Below, piece by piece: positions 8,237-17,115 of a DNA stretch of 64,000 nucleotides. The notes under the pieces were generated by a model. That model was given only the letters and a program-made list of their open reading frames with translations. It was not told where the DNA came from and ran no database searches. The position numbers and the translations under genes were made by a program. The DNA comes from DASXMT01 sp036521415. Lineage in GTDB: Bacteria; Actinomycetota; Acidimicrobiia; Acidimicrobiales; RAAP-2. The first letter of the stretch is position 1; the number at the start of each line of letters is the position of its first letter. The stretch spans positions 1 to 64,000 of the forward strand of contig DATDHU010000020.1 of the NCBI GenBank assembly GCA_036521415.1, written 5' to 3'.

Positions 8237-9091
8237 ATGGGAAAGCTCGACGGCAAGGTGGCGCTCATCACCGGGGGCGCGCGGGGGCAGGGACGGAGCC
8301 ACGCGCTGGCGCTGGCCCACGAGGGTTGCGACATCGCCTTCTGTGACATCTCCGAACCGGTGAAGACCACGCTCTACCGGACGGCCACCGAGGAGGACCG
8401 GATCGAGACGCAGAAGCTCGTGTCCGAGACCGGCCGTCGTTGTGTGGCCGTCGAGGCCGACGTGCGTGACCGGCCGGCGATGAAGGCGTTCGTGGCTCGG
8501 ACAATCGACGAGTTGGGCCCCATCGACATCGTGTTGGCCAACGCGGGGATCACGGCGTTCGCGCCGGCCTGGGAGACGCCCTACGAGATGTGGGACGAGA
8601 CCATTGACATCTGCCTCAACGGAGTGTGGAACACCTGCCGTGAGGTCATGCCCTCCATGGTCGAGCGGCGCAGGGGCACCATCGTGATCACGTCATCGAA
8701 CGCCGGCCTCACCCCCATCCCGAACGTGGCCCCCTACGTCGCCGCCAAGCACGGCATCACCGGCTTGATGAAGGTGCTCGCCGTGGAGCTGGCCCCGTTC
8801 GACATCCGGGTCAATGCCGTGCACCCCTGCGGGGTGGCCACCGATCTGGTCCTCAACCAGCCCGGCCTCGACCTCTTTGCCGGGAAAGAGGGCGCCACCT
8901 TCGAGGACGCCGAGGCGGGGATGAAGAGCCTGAACCTCCTCGACGTGGCGTTGATCCAGCCCCAAGACGTGTCGGAGGCCATTCTCTACCTGGTGAGCGA
9001 TGCCGCCCGCTATGTCACCGGCCTCTCGCTCACCGTGGACGCCGGCACCACGATCTGCCCTCCGGGGAGCTTCCGGGGTTGGGAGGCCTGA
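8237..9091 (+). CDS. Mycofactocin-coupled SDR-family oxidoreductase
   Basis: 284 residues, classical short-chain dehydrogenase. The cofactor motif TGGARGQG lies near residues 10-17, NAG around residue 100, and the catalytic Tyr/Lys pair YVAAK at residues 167-171 with Ser a few positions before. After CDIS there is an insertion (LYRTATEEDRIETQKLV) typical of the mycofactocin-associated SDR subfamily, whose nicotinamide cofactor is non-exchangeable and recycled by mycofactocin. ATG 8237 follows a GGAGGGG RBS. No mycofactocin biosynthesis gene lies in the window. Probable alcohol or sterol-type dehydrogenase; substrate unknown. Confidence 0.88.
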   Translation: MGKLDGKVALITGGARGQGRSHALALAHEGCDIAFCDISEPVKTTLYRTATEEDRIETQKLVSETGRRCVAVEADVRDRPAMKAFVARTIDELGPIDIVLANAGITAFAPAWETPYEMWDETIDICLNGVWNTCREVMPSMVERRRGTIVITSSNAGLTPIPNVAPYVAAKHGITGLMKVLAVELAPFDIRVNAVHPCGVATDLVLNQPGLDLFAGKEGATFEDAEAGMKSLNLLDVALIQPQDVSEAILYLVSDAARYVTGLSLTVDAGTTICPPGSFRGWEA

Positions 9092-9234
9092 GCCCCGGAA
9101 CGGCCACTCCACGACCAGGGGGTTCTCAGAGCCGGCCGGGACGGGAATGCTGACCCGGCTGGTACGGTTTACATGGTCGAACAGTCATGCAGGTGACTCG
9201 GCAACGAGCCGGTCACCGCCGACAGTGAAGGATC

Positions 9235-10422
9235 GTGATAGCTGTGCCGACGTTCAGGGAGATGCTGGCCGAGGCCAAGGCGGCCGTCCGGGAGGTCGAG
9301 CCGGCCCAGGCCGAAGAGGAGCTCGGGAGGGACAAGGCCGTCGTCCTCGACGTCCGGGAGCCCGACGAGTACGAGCAGGGCGCACTGCCCGGCGCGGTCC
9401 ACATCCCCAGGGGCACGTTGGAGACCTCGGTCGAGGGCAAGATTCCGGACAAGTCGTCGCACGTGGTCGTCTACTGCGCCGGCGGCACCCGCTCGGCGTT
9501 CGCGGCCAAGACGCTCCAAGAGCTCGGCTACAGCGATGTGGCCTCGGTGATCGGCGGCTTCAACCGCTGGAAGGACGAGGGCCGCCCCTGGACGACGCCG
9601 CAATCCCTCTCCTCGGAGCAACGCAATCGCTACCAGCGCCACCTGTTGCTTCCCGAGGTGGGTGAGACCGGCCAGCTGAAGCTCCTCGACGCCAAGGTCC
9701 TGTTGCTCGGCGCCGGCGGGCTGGGCTCGCCCGCCGCCTTGTACCTCGCCGCCGCCGGGGTGGGGACGCTCGGGATCATCGACATGGACGTCGTCGACGC
9801 CTCCAACCTGCAGCGACAGATCCTTCACAACACCGACCGGATCGGCGAGCGCAAGGTCGACTCGGCCAAGAAGACGCTCACCGCCCTCAACCCCGACGTG
9901 AACGTTGTCACCTTCGATGTCCGGCTGGGCGCCGACAACATCCTCGACATCATCGACGGCTACGACGTCATCGTGGACGGGACGGACAACTTCCCCACCC
10001 GCTACCTGGTGAACGACGCCTCCCTGAAGAAGCGGATCCCGGTCGTCCACGGGTCGATCTTCCGCTTCGAGGGCCAGGTCACCGTGTTCAACCCGTACGA
10101 GGGGCCCTGCTACCGCTGCATGATCCCCGAGCCTCCCCCGGCTGAGCTGGCCCCCAGCTGCTCGGAGGCTGGCGTGCTCGGCGTGCTGTGCGGGATCATC
10201 GGCTCCCTGCAGGCCACCGAGGCCATCAAGATCATCCTCGGGATCGGGGAGACTCTCCAGGGTCGCTTACTGGCCTACGACGCGCTGGAGCAGAGCTTCC
10301 GCACGTTCAAGGTCCATCGTGATCCGGCTTGCCCGACCTGCGGCCCCGATGCCGGCGAGATCGTCATCGCCGAGTACGACGAGCTGTGCCTGCCCCACGC
10401 CGTCGCTCCCGCTTCGGCGTAG
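9235..10422 (+). CDS. Rhodanese-MoeB/ThiF adenylyltransferase fusion
   Basis: 395 residues in two parts. Residues ~15-120 form a rhodanese domain (VVLDVREPDEYEQGALPGA) with the active-site loop YCAGGTR (Cys81). Residues ~125-390 form an E1-like ThiF/MoeB domain: GAGGLGSP nucleotide loop near residue 159, DGTDNFPTRY, two zinc CxxC pairs (CYRC, CPTC) and the conserved Cys in APSCSEAG. It should adenylate the C-terminus of a sulfur-carrier protein (MoaD/ThiS/CysO type) and thiolate it. In MoeZ-type proteins the rhodanese domain is C-terminal; here it is first. GTG 9235 or 9244 could be the start. Confidence 0.9.
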   Translation: MIAVPTFREMLAEAKAAVREVEPAQAEEELGRDKAVVLDVREPDEYEQGALPGAVHIPRGTLETSVEGKIPDKSSHVVVYCAGGTRSAFAAKTLQELGYSDVASVIGGFNRWKDEGRPWTTPQSLSSEQRNRYQRHLLLPEVGETGQLKLLDAKVLLLGAGGLGSPAALYLAAAGVGTLGIIDMDVVDASNLQRQILHNTDRIGERKVDSAKKTLTALNPDVNVVTFDVRLGADNILDIIDGYDVIVDGTDNFPTRYLVNDASLKKRIPVVHGSIFRFEGQVTVFNPYEGPCYRCMIPEPPPAELAPSCSEAGVLGVLCGIIGSLQATEAIKIILGIGETLQGRLLAYDALEQSFRTFKVHRDPACPTCGPDAGEIVIAEYDELCLPHAVAPASA

Positions 10423-10521
10423 GGAACACGTCGCGGCCAGCGGGCCGCAAGAGACCGGAGCGGGCATCCGGGGGCCTCACCCCGTGACGAGACCTCCGCA
10501 CTGCTTCAGACGGCCGCACTG

Positions 10522-10767
10522 CTACTGCCGGTAGCCCTCCACCGTGGAGTCGCCTCGCATGACCGCGTCGTCGGGGTTCTTCCCGGCCCCCCGCAGCGCT
10601 CGACGCTGGCGGAGCAGGTCCCAGAGCACATCGAGGTGGATGTCGATGCGGCGCTCGCGGCTCCGCTCGTCGTCGGTGAGGGCCTGACCGGAAGCAACCT
10701 GCTCGTGGAGCTGCCGCTCCTCGGCCACGAGCTCGTCGATCTGGTGGATGACGTCTTCGTCCTTCAT
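10522..10767 (-). CDS. DUF2630 family small protein
   Basis: 81 residues, highly charged, two predicted helices (IHQIDELVAEERQLHEQV and IDIHLDVLWDLLRQRRALR) and a C-terminal VEGYRQ. This matches the actinobacterial DUF2630 family in length, helical layout and ending. No function is established. Convergent with the rhodanese-MoeB gene and divergent from the membrane-protein gene. Confidence 0.8.
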   Translation of the reverse strand: MKDEDVIHQIDELVAEERQLHEQVASGQALTDDERSRERRIDIHLDVLWDLLRQRRALRGAGKNPDDAVMRGDSTVEGYRQ

Positions 10768-10944
10768 ACTGCGAGCGTACCGGGAGCCGCCGGTCGGGGT
10801 GCAGGCCGCTCGGCCGGCACGACCTGTCGAGTGCCCCGCAGGCCGTGCCCGGCCGCCATGGCCTGATCGGTACCTGTTCCGGCCGGTGGTGGCAGGATGG
10901 ATCGATGAGCGTCTGCCCTGCTCGAGCCCGAGGTCCCCGCTGAG

Positions 10945-12759
10945 GTGACCCCGTCGGCGGGCCTGGGCGAGGCCCCGGACGTGGTGGTCGCCGACGACTC
11001 GTCGGAGCTCACCGAACCGACCGCACCAGCACCAAGCGCGCACGTGTCGGGCCAAAGCCGGCATCGGGCGGCGCCACGCCCGGGCACGATTGTCCGGGTC
11101 GCCAGCCACCTGGTCATCTGGTCGGTGATCTGGGTGCCCACGGTCACGGAGCTGTCGAAGGGTTGGCGGCCCCTTTTCGATGACGCCACCATCTCCCAGC
11201 GGGCCTTCCAGGTCTTCTCGCTCCATTCGCCGCTGGTGGGGCCGTACTCGGTGGCCTCGGGGAGCGGCACTCACCCCGTCTTCGACCTGGGGCCCCTGCT
11301 GTTTTGGCTGCTGGCCGTTCCCGTTCACATCGACCCGGCCCAGGGCGCCCTGTGGGGGGCCGCCGTCTCTGGCGCCGTGGTCCTGTCGGTCGCTGCCGAG
11401 GCGGCTTGGGCCCGGGCAGGCTGGATCGGCTGTGCCGCAGTGGCCGCCGTCGTGGTCGACCTGGCGTGGACCGAGCCCGAGGTGTTCAGGCACCTGGTCT
11501 GGAACCCGTATATCGGTCTCGTTTTCTTCGTTGCCTCGGTGGTCCTGGCCCTGGTCGTCGCGTCGGGATCGCTCGGTTGGTGGCCCGTGCTGGTCCTCAC
11601 CGCGTCGGTTGCCTCGCAGTGCCACCTCGTCTTTGCCGTCACCGCCGTGGCGCTTGCCCTGCTCGCTCCCGTGGTGGGCCTGATCCGCGGTGGACTGCCG
11701 GGTCGGGCCCGGTGGCTGTGGGCCGGGATCGGCGTCGGTGTGGCCTGCTGGATCGCCCCGCTCATCCAGCAATTCACCACCAACCCCGGCAACCTGACCC
11801 TCCTGGCCCGAACCGGGCGCCATCAGGCGGGGATGGGCAGCGCCTTCGGCCTGCAGGTCCTGGCCGGACTGAGCTCGCCTCACCCGATCTGGCTGGTCCA
11901 GTCGTCCCCCGACTTCAAGCCCACCTTGGAGCTGGTCCATGGTCACCCAGCGGTCGTCGGCGTCGTGGTTCTGGTCCTGATCGGGGCCGTCACTGTTCTG
12001 GCCTGGGTGTTCGGGAAGAAGGACCTGGCCGCCGCCGGGGCGGTCGCCGCCATCTGCTCGCTGGGGACGGTGGTCACCTTCACGTCCTTTCCCGCCGCCG
12101 ACTGGCTGCTGATCACCTACCTGCACATCTTCTGGTGGATCCCGGGCATCCTGCTGTGGGTCGTGGCCGGCTGGGCTCTGGTGCTGGTGGCGCGTGCTGC
12201 GGTCCGTCGGCTCACCGGTCGTCCGGGCGGCACGCAGCCACAGCCGATCCGGCAGGGTCCGAGCGGCACGCAGCCACAGCCGATCCAGCAGGGTCCGAGC
12301 GGCCGGCAGACACAGCCGATCCAGCAGGGTCCGAGCGGCCGGCAGACACAGCCGTGGACCCATGGTCGTCGGTGGGGCTGTGTCGCGGTGCTGGCCGCTT
12401 GCGCCCTCATCATTTCGACACTGTTCGGCGCCCGGAACCTGGTCGTGCCCACGTCGGCGCTGGACGTCGACTGGAGCGGGGTGGCCCAGGTCGATCGCAT
12501 CTCCCCGGCGGTCGAGGCGCTGGTGCCCCGGGGACCGGTCGGCCTCGAGTTCGCGGCCTATTTCCGTCTCCGCTTCCCCGACAACGGGATCGCGCTCGGC
12601 GTGGTCTACCGGCTCACGGTCGACGGCTGGCACCCGGGCCTGTACGGACCGCTGGGCGAGACCACCGGCTCGGTCGTCCCGCCGGGCTCGCGGTGGCCGA
12701 TCGTGATCGTGACCCTGAGGGCCGGATCGGCGATGGCCACGGTGGCCCGGAGCGGGTGA
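10945..12759 (+). CDS. Multi-pass membrane protein with 12-residue repeats, function unknown
   Basis: 604 residues, about ten hydrophobic segments between residues ~50 and ~430, then a loop, another membrane segment (~residues 475-495) and a C-terminal soluble domain of ~110 residues. The architecture recalls GT-C-type membrane glycosyltransferases, with an early acidic loop (LFDDATISQRAF) and large hydrophobic core, but no diagnostic motif is certain. Residues ~429-470 hold three full copies plus a partial of GTQPQPIRQGPS, encoded by a 36-bp DNA repeat. Start taken at GTG 10945. Confidence 0.65.
   Translation: MTPSAGLGEAPDVVVADDSSELTEPTAPAPSAHVSGQSRHRAAPRPGTIVRVASHLVIWSVIWVPTVTELSKGWRPLFDDATISQRAFQVFSLHSPLVGPYSVASGSGTHPVFDLGPLLFWLLAVPVHIDPAQGALWGAAVSGAVVLSVAAEAAWARAGWIGCAAVAAVVVDLAWTEPEVFRHLVWNPYIGLVFFVASVVLALVVASGSLGWWPVLVLTASVASQCHLVFAVTAVALALLAPVVGLIRGGLPGRARWLWAGIGVGVACWIAPLIQQFTTNPGNLTLLARTGRHQAGMGSAFGLQVLAGLSSPHPIWLVQSSPDFKPTLELVHGHPAVVGVVVLVLIGAVTVLAWVFGKKDLAAAGAVAAICSLGTVVTFTSFPAADWLLITYLHIFWWIPGILLWVVAGWALVLVARAAVRRLTGRPGGTQPQPIRQGPSGTQPQPIQQGPSGRQTQPIQQGPSGRQTQPWTHGRRWGCVAVLAACALIISTLFGARNLVVPTSALDVDWSGVAQVDRISPAVEALVPRGPVGLEFAAYFRLRFPDNGIALGVVYRLTVDGWHPGLYGPLGETTGSVVPPGSRWPIVIVTLRAGSAMATVARSG
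12229..12356 (+). repeat. 36-bp in-frame tandem repeat, 3.6 copies
   Basis: Units at 12229-12264, 12265-12300 and 12301-12336 plus a partial to 12356. They encode Q/P-rich 12-residue repeats in a loop between membrane segments. Unit length is a multiple of three, so copy number could change without frameshift. Confidence 0.95.
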
Positions 12760-12863
12760 CCGAGCACCTCCGGGCCGAAACCGGTCCAGAGGACGGCGGC
12801 CGAGGCGGGCACGACCGGAGAACCTGAGAACAACGCTCTTGGCGCCGCTCTAACCTGTCGCTT

Positions 12864-14462
12864 ATGGCATCGAAGAGCACGCCGCCCAACGAGCGACGCA
12901 CCGACTCCGGCATCGAGATCCACCCGGTCTACACCGCCGAGGACCTGGACGGCTGGGACCCGGCGGAGCAGTTGGGCGAGCCGGGAGCGTACCCGTACAC
13001 ACGTGGCATCCGGGCGGACATGTACCGGGGACGACTCTGGACCATGCGCCAGTACGCCGGGTTCGGCGACGCCGCATCGACGAATCAGCGGTTCAAGTTC
13101 CTCCTCGGAGCGGGTCAGACCGGCCTGTCCTGCGCCTTCGACCTCCCCACCCAGATGGGCTACGACTCCGACCACTCCCGGGCCGAGGGTGAGGTGGGCA
13201 AGGTGGGGGTCGCCATCGACTCCTTGGCCGACATGCGGCTGCTCCTGGCCAACCTCCCGCTCGACAAAGTCACCACCTCGATGACCATCAATGCCACCGC
13301 CGCCATCCTCCTGCTCTTCTACCAACTGGTCGCCGAGGAGAACGGGGTCGACCCCAAGGCACTGGGGGGGACCATCCAGAACGACATCCTGAAGGAGTAC
13401 GTCGCCCGCGGCACGTACATCTACCCGCCTCGGCCGTCGATGCGCCTGGTCACCGACACCTTCTCCTATTGCGCCGAGAACCTGCCGGCGTGGAACACGA
13501 TCTCCATCTCCGGGTACCACATTCGCGAGGCGGGCTCCACGGCCGTCCAGGAGATCGCCTTCACCATCGCCAACGGGATCGCCTACGTGGAGGCGGCTCT
13601 CGCCGCTGGCCTGGATGTCGACGCCTTCGCCCCCCGGCTGAGCTTCTTCTGGAACGCCCACAACAACCTGTTCGAAGAGGTGGCCAAGTACCGGGCCGCC
13701 CGGCGCATGTGGGCCAAGATCATGACCGAGCGATTCAAGGCCACGAACGAGAAGTCCACACTGCTGCGCTTCCACACCCAGACCGGCGGCTCGACCCTGA
13801 CCGCCCAACAGCCCGAGAACAACATCGTGCGGGTGACCGTCCAGGCCCTGGCCGCCGCCCTCGGGGGTACCCAGAGCCTGCACACCAATGGGTTCGACGA
13901 GGCCCTGGGCCTCCCGACAGAGAAGGCGGCGAAGATCGCGCTCCGGACCCAACAGATCGTGGGCTACGAGTCGGGGATCGCCGACACGGTCGATCCTCTG
14001 GCCGGCTCCTACTACGTCGAGTCCCTGACCGATGAGGTGGAAGCAGGAGCCTGGGACTACCTCGAACGCATCGACGGCATGGGTGGGGCGGTCGACGCCA
14101 TCGAAGCCCAGTTCATGCAGCAGGAGATCGAACAGGCGGCCTACGCCTACGCCAAGGCGATCGACGACAACGAGAAGATCGTCATCGGCGTGAACAAGTT
14201 TGCCGATGACGCCAACGAGCCCAACGACGTGTTTCCCATCGACGTCGAGCTGCAGCGTTCCCAGATCGCGTCGGTCCAGAAGGTCAGGGCAGATCGTGAC
14301 CAGGCGGCCGTCGATGCGGCACTGTCGGACATCGAGGCTGCAGCCCGCGGGACTCAGAACCTGCTCGTGCCCATGAAGGAGGCGCTCGGGTCCATGGCCA
14401 CCCTGGGCGAGGTCTCCGATGTGCTGCGCGGCGTCTTCGGGGAGTTCAGGCCGGGCGGCTGA
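12864..14462 (+). CDS. Methylmalonyl-CoA mutase large (catalytic) subunit
   Basis: 532 residues: the CoA-binding TIM-barrel half of a B12-dependent acyl-CoA mutase, without the C-terminal cobalamin domain, which must come from a separate small subunit not seen here. Seen: YPYTRGIRADMYRGRLWTMR (active-site Tyr), the FDLPTQMGYDSDH segment and ARGTYIYPPRPSMRL. In the known enzymes, Tyr plus this Arg bind the methylmalonyl carboxylate, while isobutyryl-CoA-type mutases have other residues; both are retained, favouring methylmalonyl-CoA. It interconverts methylmalonyl-CoA and succinyl-CoA. The biotin carboxylase alpha chain at 17.1-18.9 kb could supply methylmalonyl-CoA if it acts on propionyl-CoA. 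Confidence 0.92.
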   Translation: MASKSTPPNERRTDSGIEIHPVYTAEDLDGWDPAEQLGEPGAYPYTRGIRADMYRGRLWTMRQYAGFGDAASTNQRFKFLLGAGQTGLSCAFDLPTQMGYDSDHSRAEGEVGKVGVAIDSLADMRLLLANLPLDKVTTSMTINATAAILLLFYQLVAEENGVDPKALGGTIQNDILKEYVARGTYIYPPRPSMRLVTDTFSYCAENLPAWNTISISGYHIREAGSTAVQEIAFTIANGIAYVEAALAAGLDVDAFAPRLSFFWNAHNNLFEEVAKYRAARRMWAKIMTERFKATNEKSTLLRFHTQTGGSTLTAQQPENNIVRVTVQALAAALGGTQSLHTNGFDEALGLPTEKAAKIALRTQQIVGYESGIADTVDPLAGSYYVESLTDEVEAGAWDYLERIDGMGGAVDAIEAQFMQQEIEQAAYAYAKAIDDNEKIVIGVNKFADDANEPNDVFPIDVELQRSQIASVQKVRADRDQAAVDAALSDIEAAARGTQNLLVPMKEALGSMATLGEVSDVLRGVFGEFRPGG

Positions 14463-14558
14463 TCGAGTCCTCAGTGTGTGTCCAGTCGGCTGGGGGGAGT
14501 AACCGAGTTCGGAGTGCGGTGACCGAGTCGGAAGTGCGGTGACCGAGTCGGGAGTGTG
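14460..14558. repeat. 20-bp tandem repeat after the mutase gene
   Basis: Three clear units at 14499-14518, 14519-14538 and 14539-14558 of the form GTGACCGAGTCGGGAGTGTG, and a diverged copy at 14460-14479 that contains the TGA stop of the mutase gene. Each unit keeps a TGA or TAA. The array ends 17 bp before the next start codon. Confidence 0.88.
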
Positions 14559-14575
14559 ATGATGAAAGGAGCGAC

Positions 14576-15454
14576 ATGGACCTGGGCCAAGTAGGCATCT
14601 GGAGCGGGCAGTTCCGGTCCAAGGACACCGGTGCGGCGCGGGACGCAGCCCGAGAGCTCGAGGGGCTGGGGTATGGCGCCCTGTGGATCCCCGGGGGAGC
14701 GGGCGGGGACATCTTCGGCGACGTCACCCGCGTGCTCAGCGCCACCACGACCTTGCCGGTGGTCACCGGCATCCTCAACGTCTGGATGCACGACCCCAGC
14801 GAGGTGGCGTCCGAGCACGCCCGAATCGGCGCCGCCTATCCGGAACGGTTCCTGCTCGGGCTCGGGGTGAGCCACGCCATGCTGGTCGAGGCCCAGGGCG
14901 ATCGCCGCTACGAGCGCCCCCGCACCAAGATGGCCGACTACCTCGACGCCCTCGACTCGGCCGTCCCAGCGGTCGGTCGAGAGGACCGGGTCCTGGCCGC
15001 ACTGGGGCCCAAGATGCTCGAGCTGGCCCGGGACCGCTCCGCCGGCGCGCACCCCTACCTGACCACCCCGAAGCACACCGGCGAAGCCCGATCGACACTC
15101 GGTGCCGGTCCACTGCTGGCCCCCGAGCAGATGGTCGTCCTGGACCCCGATCCATCCAGAGCGCGCGCCGTTGCTCGCCAAACCCTGTCCCGCTACCTCA
15201 TACTGCCCAACTACACCAACAACCTGAAGCGGCTGGGGTTCAGCGAAGCCGACCTGGCCGATGGGGGTAGCGACCACCTGGTCGACGGGATCATCGCCTG
15301 GGGCGACATCGCCGCCATTGCCGGCCGGGTCAAAGAGCACCTGGACGCCGGCGCTGACCATGTCTGCCTGCAGGTCCTGACCGACACGCCCGGCGTCTAC
15401 CCGATCACGCAGTGGCGCCAGCTGGCCGCCGTCATCTCGGGGCTGAGCAATTAG
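14576..15454 (+). CDS. LLM-class F420-dependent oxidoreductase
   Basis: 292 residues. N-terminal MDLGQVGIWSGQFR, LEGLGYGALWIPGG and LLGLGVSHAMLVE are the barrel strands of actinobacterial F420-dependent LLM oxidoreductases (the TIGR03620-like group, by resemblance). The shortened C-terminal half carries LAPEQMVVLDPDPSRARAVAR. A strong RBS (AAAGGAG) precedes the ATG. Same strand as the mutase, 113 bp downstream. Physiological substrate unknown; needs F420, for which cofD/cofE are present at 31-33 kb. Confidence 0.88.
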   Translation: MDLGQVGIWSGQFRSKDTGAARDAARELEGLGYGALWIPGGAGGDIFGDVTRVLSATTTLPVVTGILNVWMHDPSEVASEHARIGAAYPERFLLGLGVSHAMLVEAQGDRRYERPRTKMADYLDALDSAVPAVGREDRVLAALGPKMLELARDRSAGAHPYLTTPKHTGEARSTLGAGPLLAPEQMVVLDPDPSRARAVARQTLSRYLILPNYTNNLKRLGFSEADLADGGSDHLVDGIIAWGDIAAIAGRVKEHLDAGADHVCLQVLTDTPGVYPITQWRQLAAVISGLSN

Positions 15455-15924
15455 GTTCAACAGCTCCTACCCAGGCCTCACAGCCGGGGCTCTTGAGCCC
15501 GAGCGCACCATTGGTAATCGACCACAGACAGTGACCGGTCACCGGCCTGTGAGCCGGCGGGGGCGGGCGCAGACGGCTTCGAAAATCGCCTCCCTTCGTG
15601 TCCGTCCCGGTATGGATCTGTTCCACGTCTCGGCGAAAGGGCCGCGCGGCGACATCGCTCGGGCGAATCAATTCGCCCAAAGGCGGGCAGAACAAACACC
15701 GGCGGGAAGCCCAGGCCCTCGGTCTGGCGACATCCGGGTGGCCAGATCACAAGCGACAACTGCCCGTTGTCTCGTCGTAGAAGCTCACGGACAGTGGGAT
15801 TAGCGAACGTTCCCACCGATGGCCACCCGACGCCATCAGACCTCGAGGGCCGCCGTTCAGTAACAGGTCCTGAAGAACAGGGCCTCAGAAAAGGGCCTCA
15901 GAAAAGGGCCTCAGAAAATGGGCT
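15455..15924. other. 470-bp intergenic region, no convincing gene
   Basis: Between two convergent genes. Several short open frames exist on both strands (e.g. 15531-15803 plus, 15478-15816 minus), but none has a recognisable domain or good RBS. It holds a 12-bp palindrome GTGACCGGTCAC (15531-15542), a short hairpin GGGCGAA-TCAA-TTCGCCC (about 15660-15677) and, at its right end, a 13-bp repeat. It may be a decayed gene or termination region. Confidence 0.5.
15880..15918. repeat. 13-bp tandem repeat, 3 copies
   Basis: Unit GGGCCTCAGAAAA at 15880, 15893 and 15906, followed by a diverged partial copy that enters the last codons of the leftward M20 gene (stop at 15925). Read leftward, each unit gives a T-run after a GC-rich block, which might help termination. 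Confidence 0.9.
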
Positions 15925-17106
15925 TCAGGAACGGGCCAGCAGTCGGTCGCGCAATGCGCCGTCGGCGGCGGCATCGACGGCGGTCCAGGCCATGGCCAGT
16001 GCCCCATCGCGGAGGGCGGCATCGGCCGATTCGGTGATGCAGGCAGCGGCGAATTCCGGTTGGTGGTTGACCGCCCCACCGGAGTCCAGCGCGATGAGCG
16101 GGTGGATGGTGGGGATGACCAGCGAGACGTTGCCCATGTCGGTGGACAGGATGGGGAGCGCGGCGCGCTCGTCGTCGAGGGTGAACCGTCGGCCGAGCGC
16201 CTCGGCGTTGACGCGGTACGCGTCGAGCAGTCCCCGGTCGCTCTCCATGTGGGAGTAGACCGGTGCGAGCTCCTTGTAGCGCACGCTTGCTCCCGTGGCC
16301 GTACTCCCGGCCTCGAAGCAGGCCCGCACCTTCGGCTCCAGGACCTCGAGGTCCTGGAGCGTCAGGGCCCGGACCATGTACCGCGCCGACACCGCCGCTG
16401 GAATGATGTTTGGTGCCGACCCTCCCTCGGTCACCACGCCGTGCAGCTGGTTCCCGGGCCGGAGCTGCTGGCGCAGCAGGCCCAGCGCCACCTGGGCGAC
16501 GGTCATGGCGTCGGCGGCGTTCACGCCTTCCCACGGGGCGGCCGAGGCATGGGCACTCTTCCCGGTGAAGTGCACGTCGAAATGGGAGACGGCGAGGATT
16601 GTGCCGGCCAGCGCCTCGGTGGACCACGGGTGCACCATCATGGCGGCGTGGACGCCGTCGAACACCCCTCGCTCGAGGAGCAGGATCTTCCCGCCGCCGC
16701 CCTCCTCGGCCGGCGTTCCGACCACCCGGACGGTCAGCCCCAGCTCGTCGGCGACGGCGGCCAAACCCAGGCCGGCCCCGACCGCACTGGCGGCGATGAT
16801 GTTGTGGCCGCAGGCGTGACCGACGTCGGGGAGTGCGTCGTACTCGGCGCACAGCGCTACGACAAGGGGCCCCGAACCGAACTCGGCGCTGAAGGCGGTA
16901 GGAAGGTCGCCGACCCCCTCGGCGACGGTGAAACCCCCGTCAGACAGGGCGCCGGCCGTCCAGCCCGCCGCCCGCTCCTCCTCGTAGGAGAGCTCAGGGT
17001 GTGCGTGGATGGTGTGGCTGAGCTCGATCAGGGAACCCAGAGCGGCGTCAATAGTGTTCTCGACCGACTGCTTTGCCGATGCCATGTCGGCGGTCACCTC
17101 GCTCAC
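15925..17106 (-). CDS. M20-family amidohydrolase/aminoacylase
   Basis: 393 residues of the M20D peptidase-like amidohydrolases (AbgA/AbgB and hippurate hydrolase relatives). Seen: HTIHAHPELSYEEERAA, the metal-binding segments CAEYDALPDVGHACGHN and GTPAEEGGGGK, the dimerisation-domain loop FTGKSAHASAAPWEG, and a closing LDSGGAVNHQPEFAAA. Family members cleave N-acyl or aminobenzoyl-glutamate amide bonds with two metal ions. The GTG start is 9 nt after the stop of the carboxylase gene, so the two form an operon. Natural substrate unknown. Confidence 0.88.
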   Translation of the reverse strand: MSEVTADMASAKQSVENTIDAALGSLIELSHTIHAHPELSYEEERAAGWTAGALSDGGFTVAEGVGDLPTAFSAEFGSGPLVVALCAEYDALPDVGHACGHNIIAASAVGAGLGLAAVADELGLTVRVVGTPAEEGGGGKILLLERGVFDGVHAAMMVHPWSTEALAGTILAVSHFDVHFTGKSAHASAAPWEGVNAADAMTVAQVALGLLRQQLRPGNQLHGVVTEGGSAPNIIPAAVSARYMVRALTLQDLEVLEPKVRACFEAGSTATGASVRYKELAPVYSHMESDRGLLDAYRVNAEALGRRFTLDDERAALPILSTDMGNVSLVIPTIHPLIALDSGGAVNHQPEFAAACITESADAALRDGALAMAWTAVDAAADGALRDRLLARS

Positions 17107-17115
17107 TGGCTGCCC

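Noticed and set aside
12606..13952. 448-codon minus-strand frame.
   Set aside because: Antisense to the mutase gene with its conserved motifs.
15478..15816. 112-codon minus-strand and 90-codon plus-strand frames in the long spacer.
   Set aside because: Neither shows a family pattern or RBS; kept only as a note in the spacer entry.
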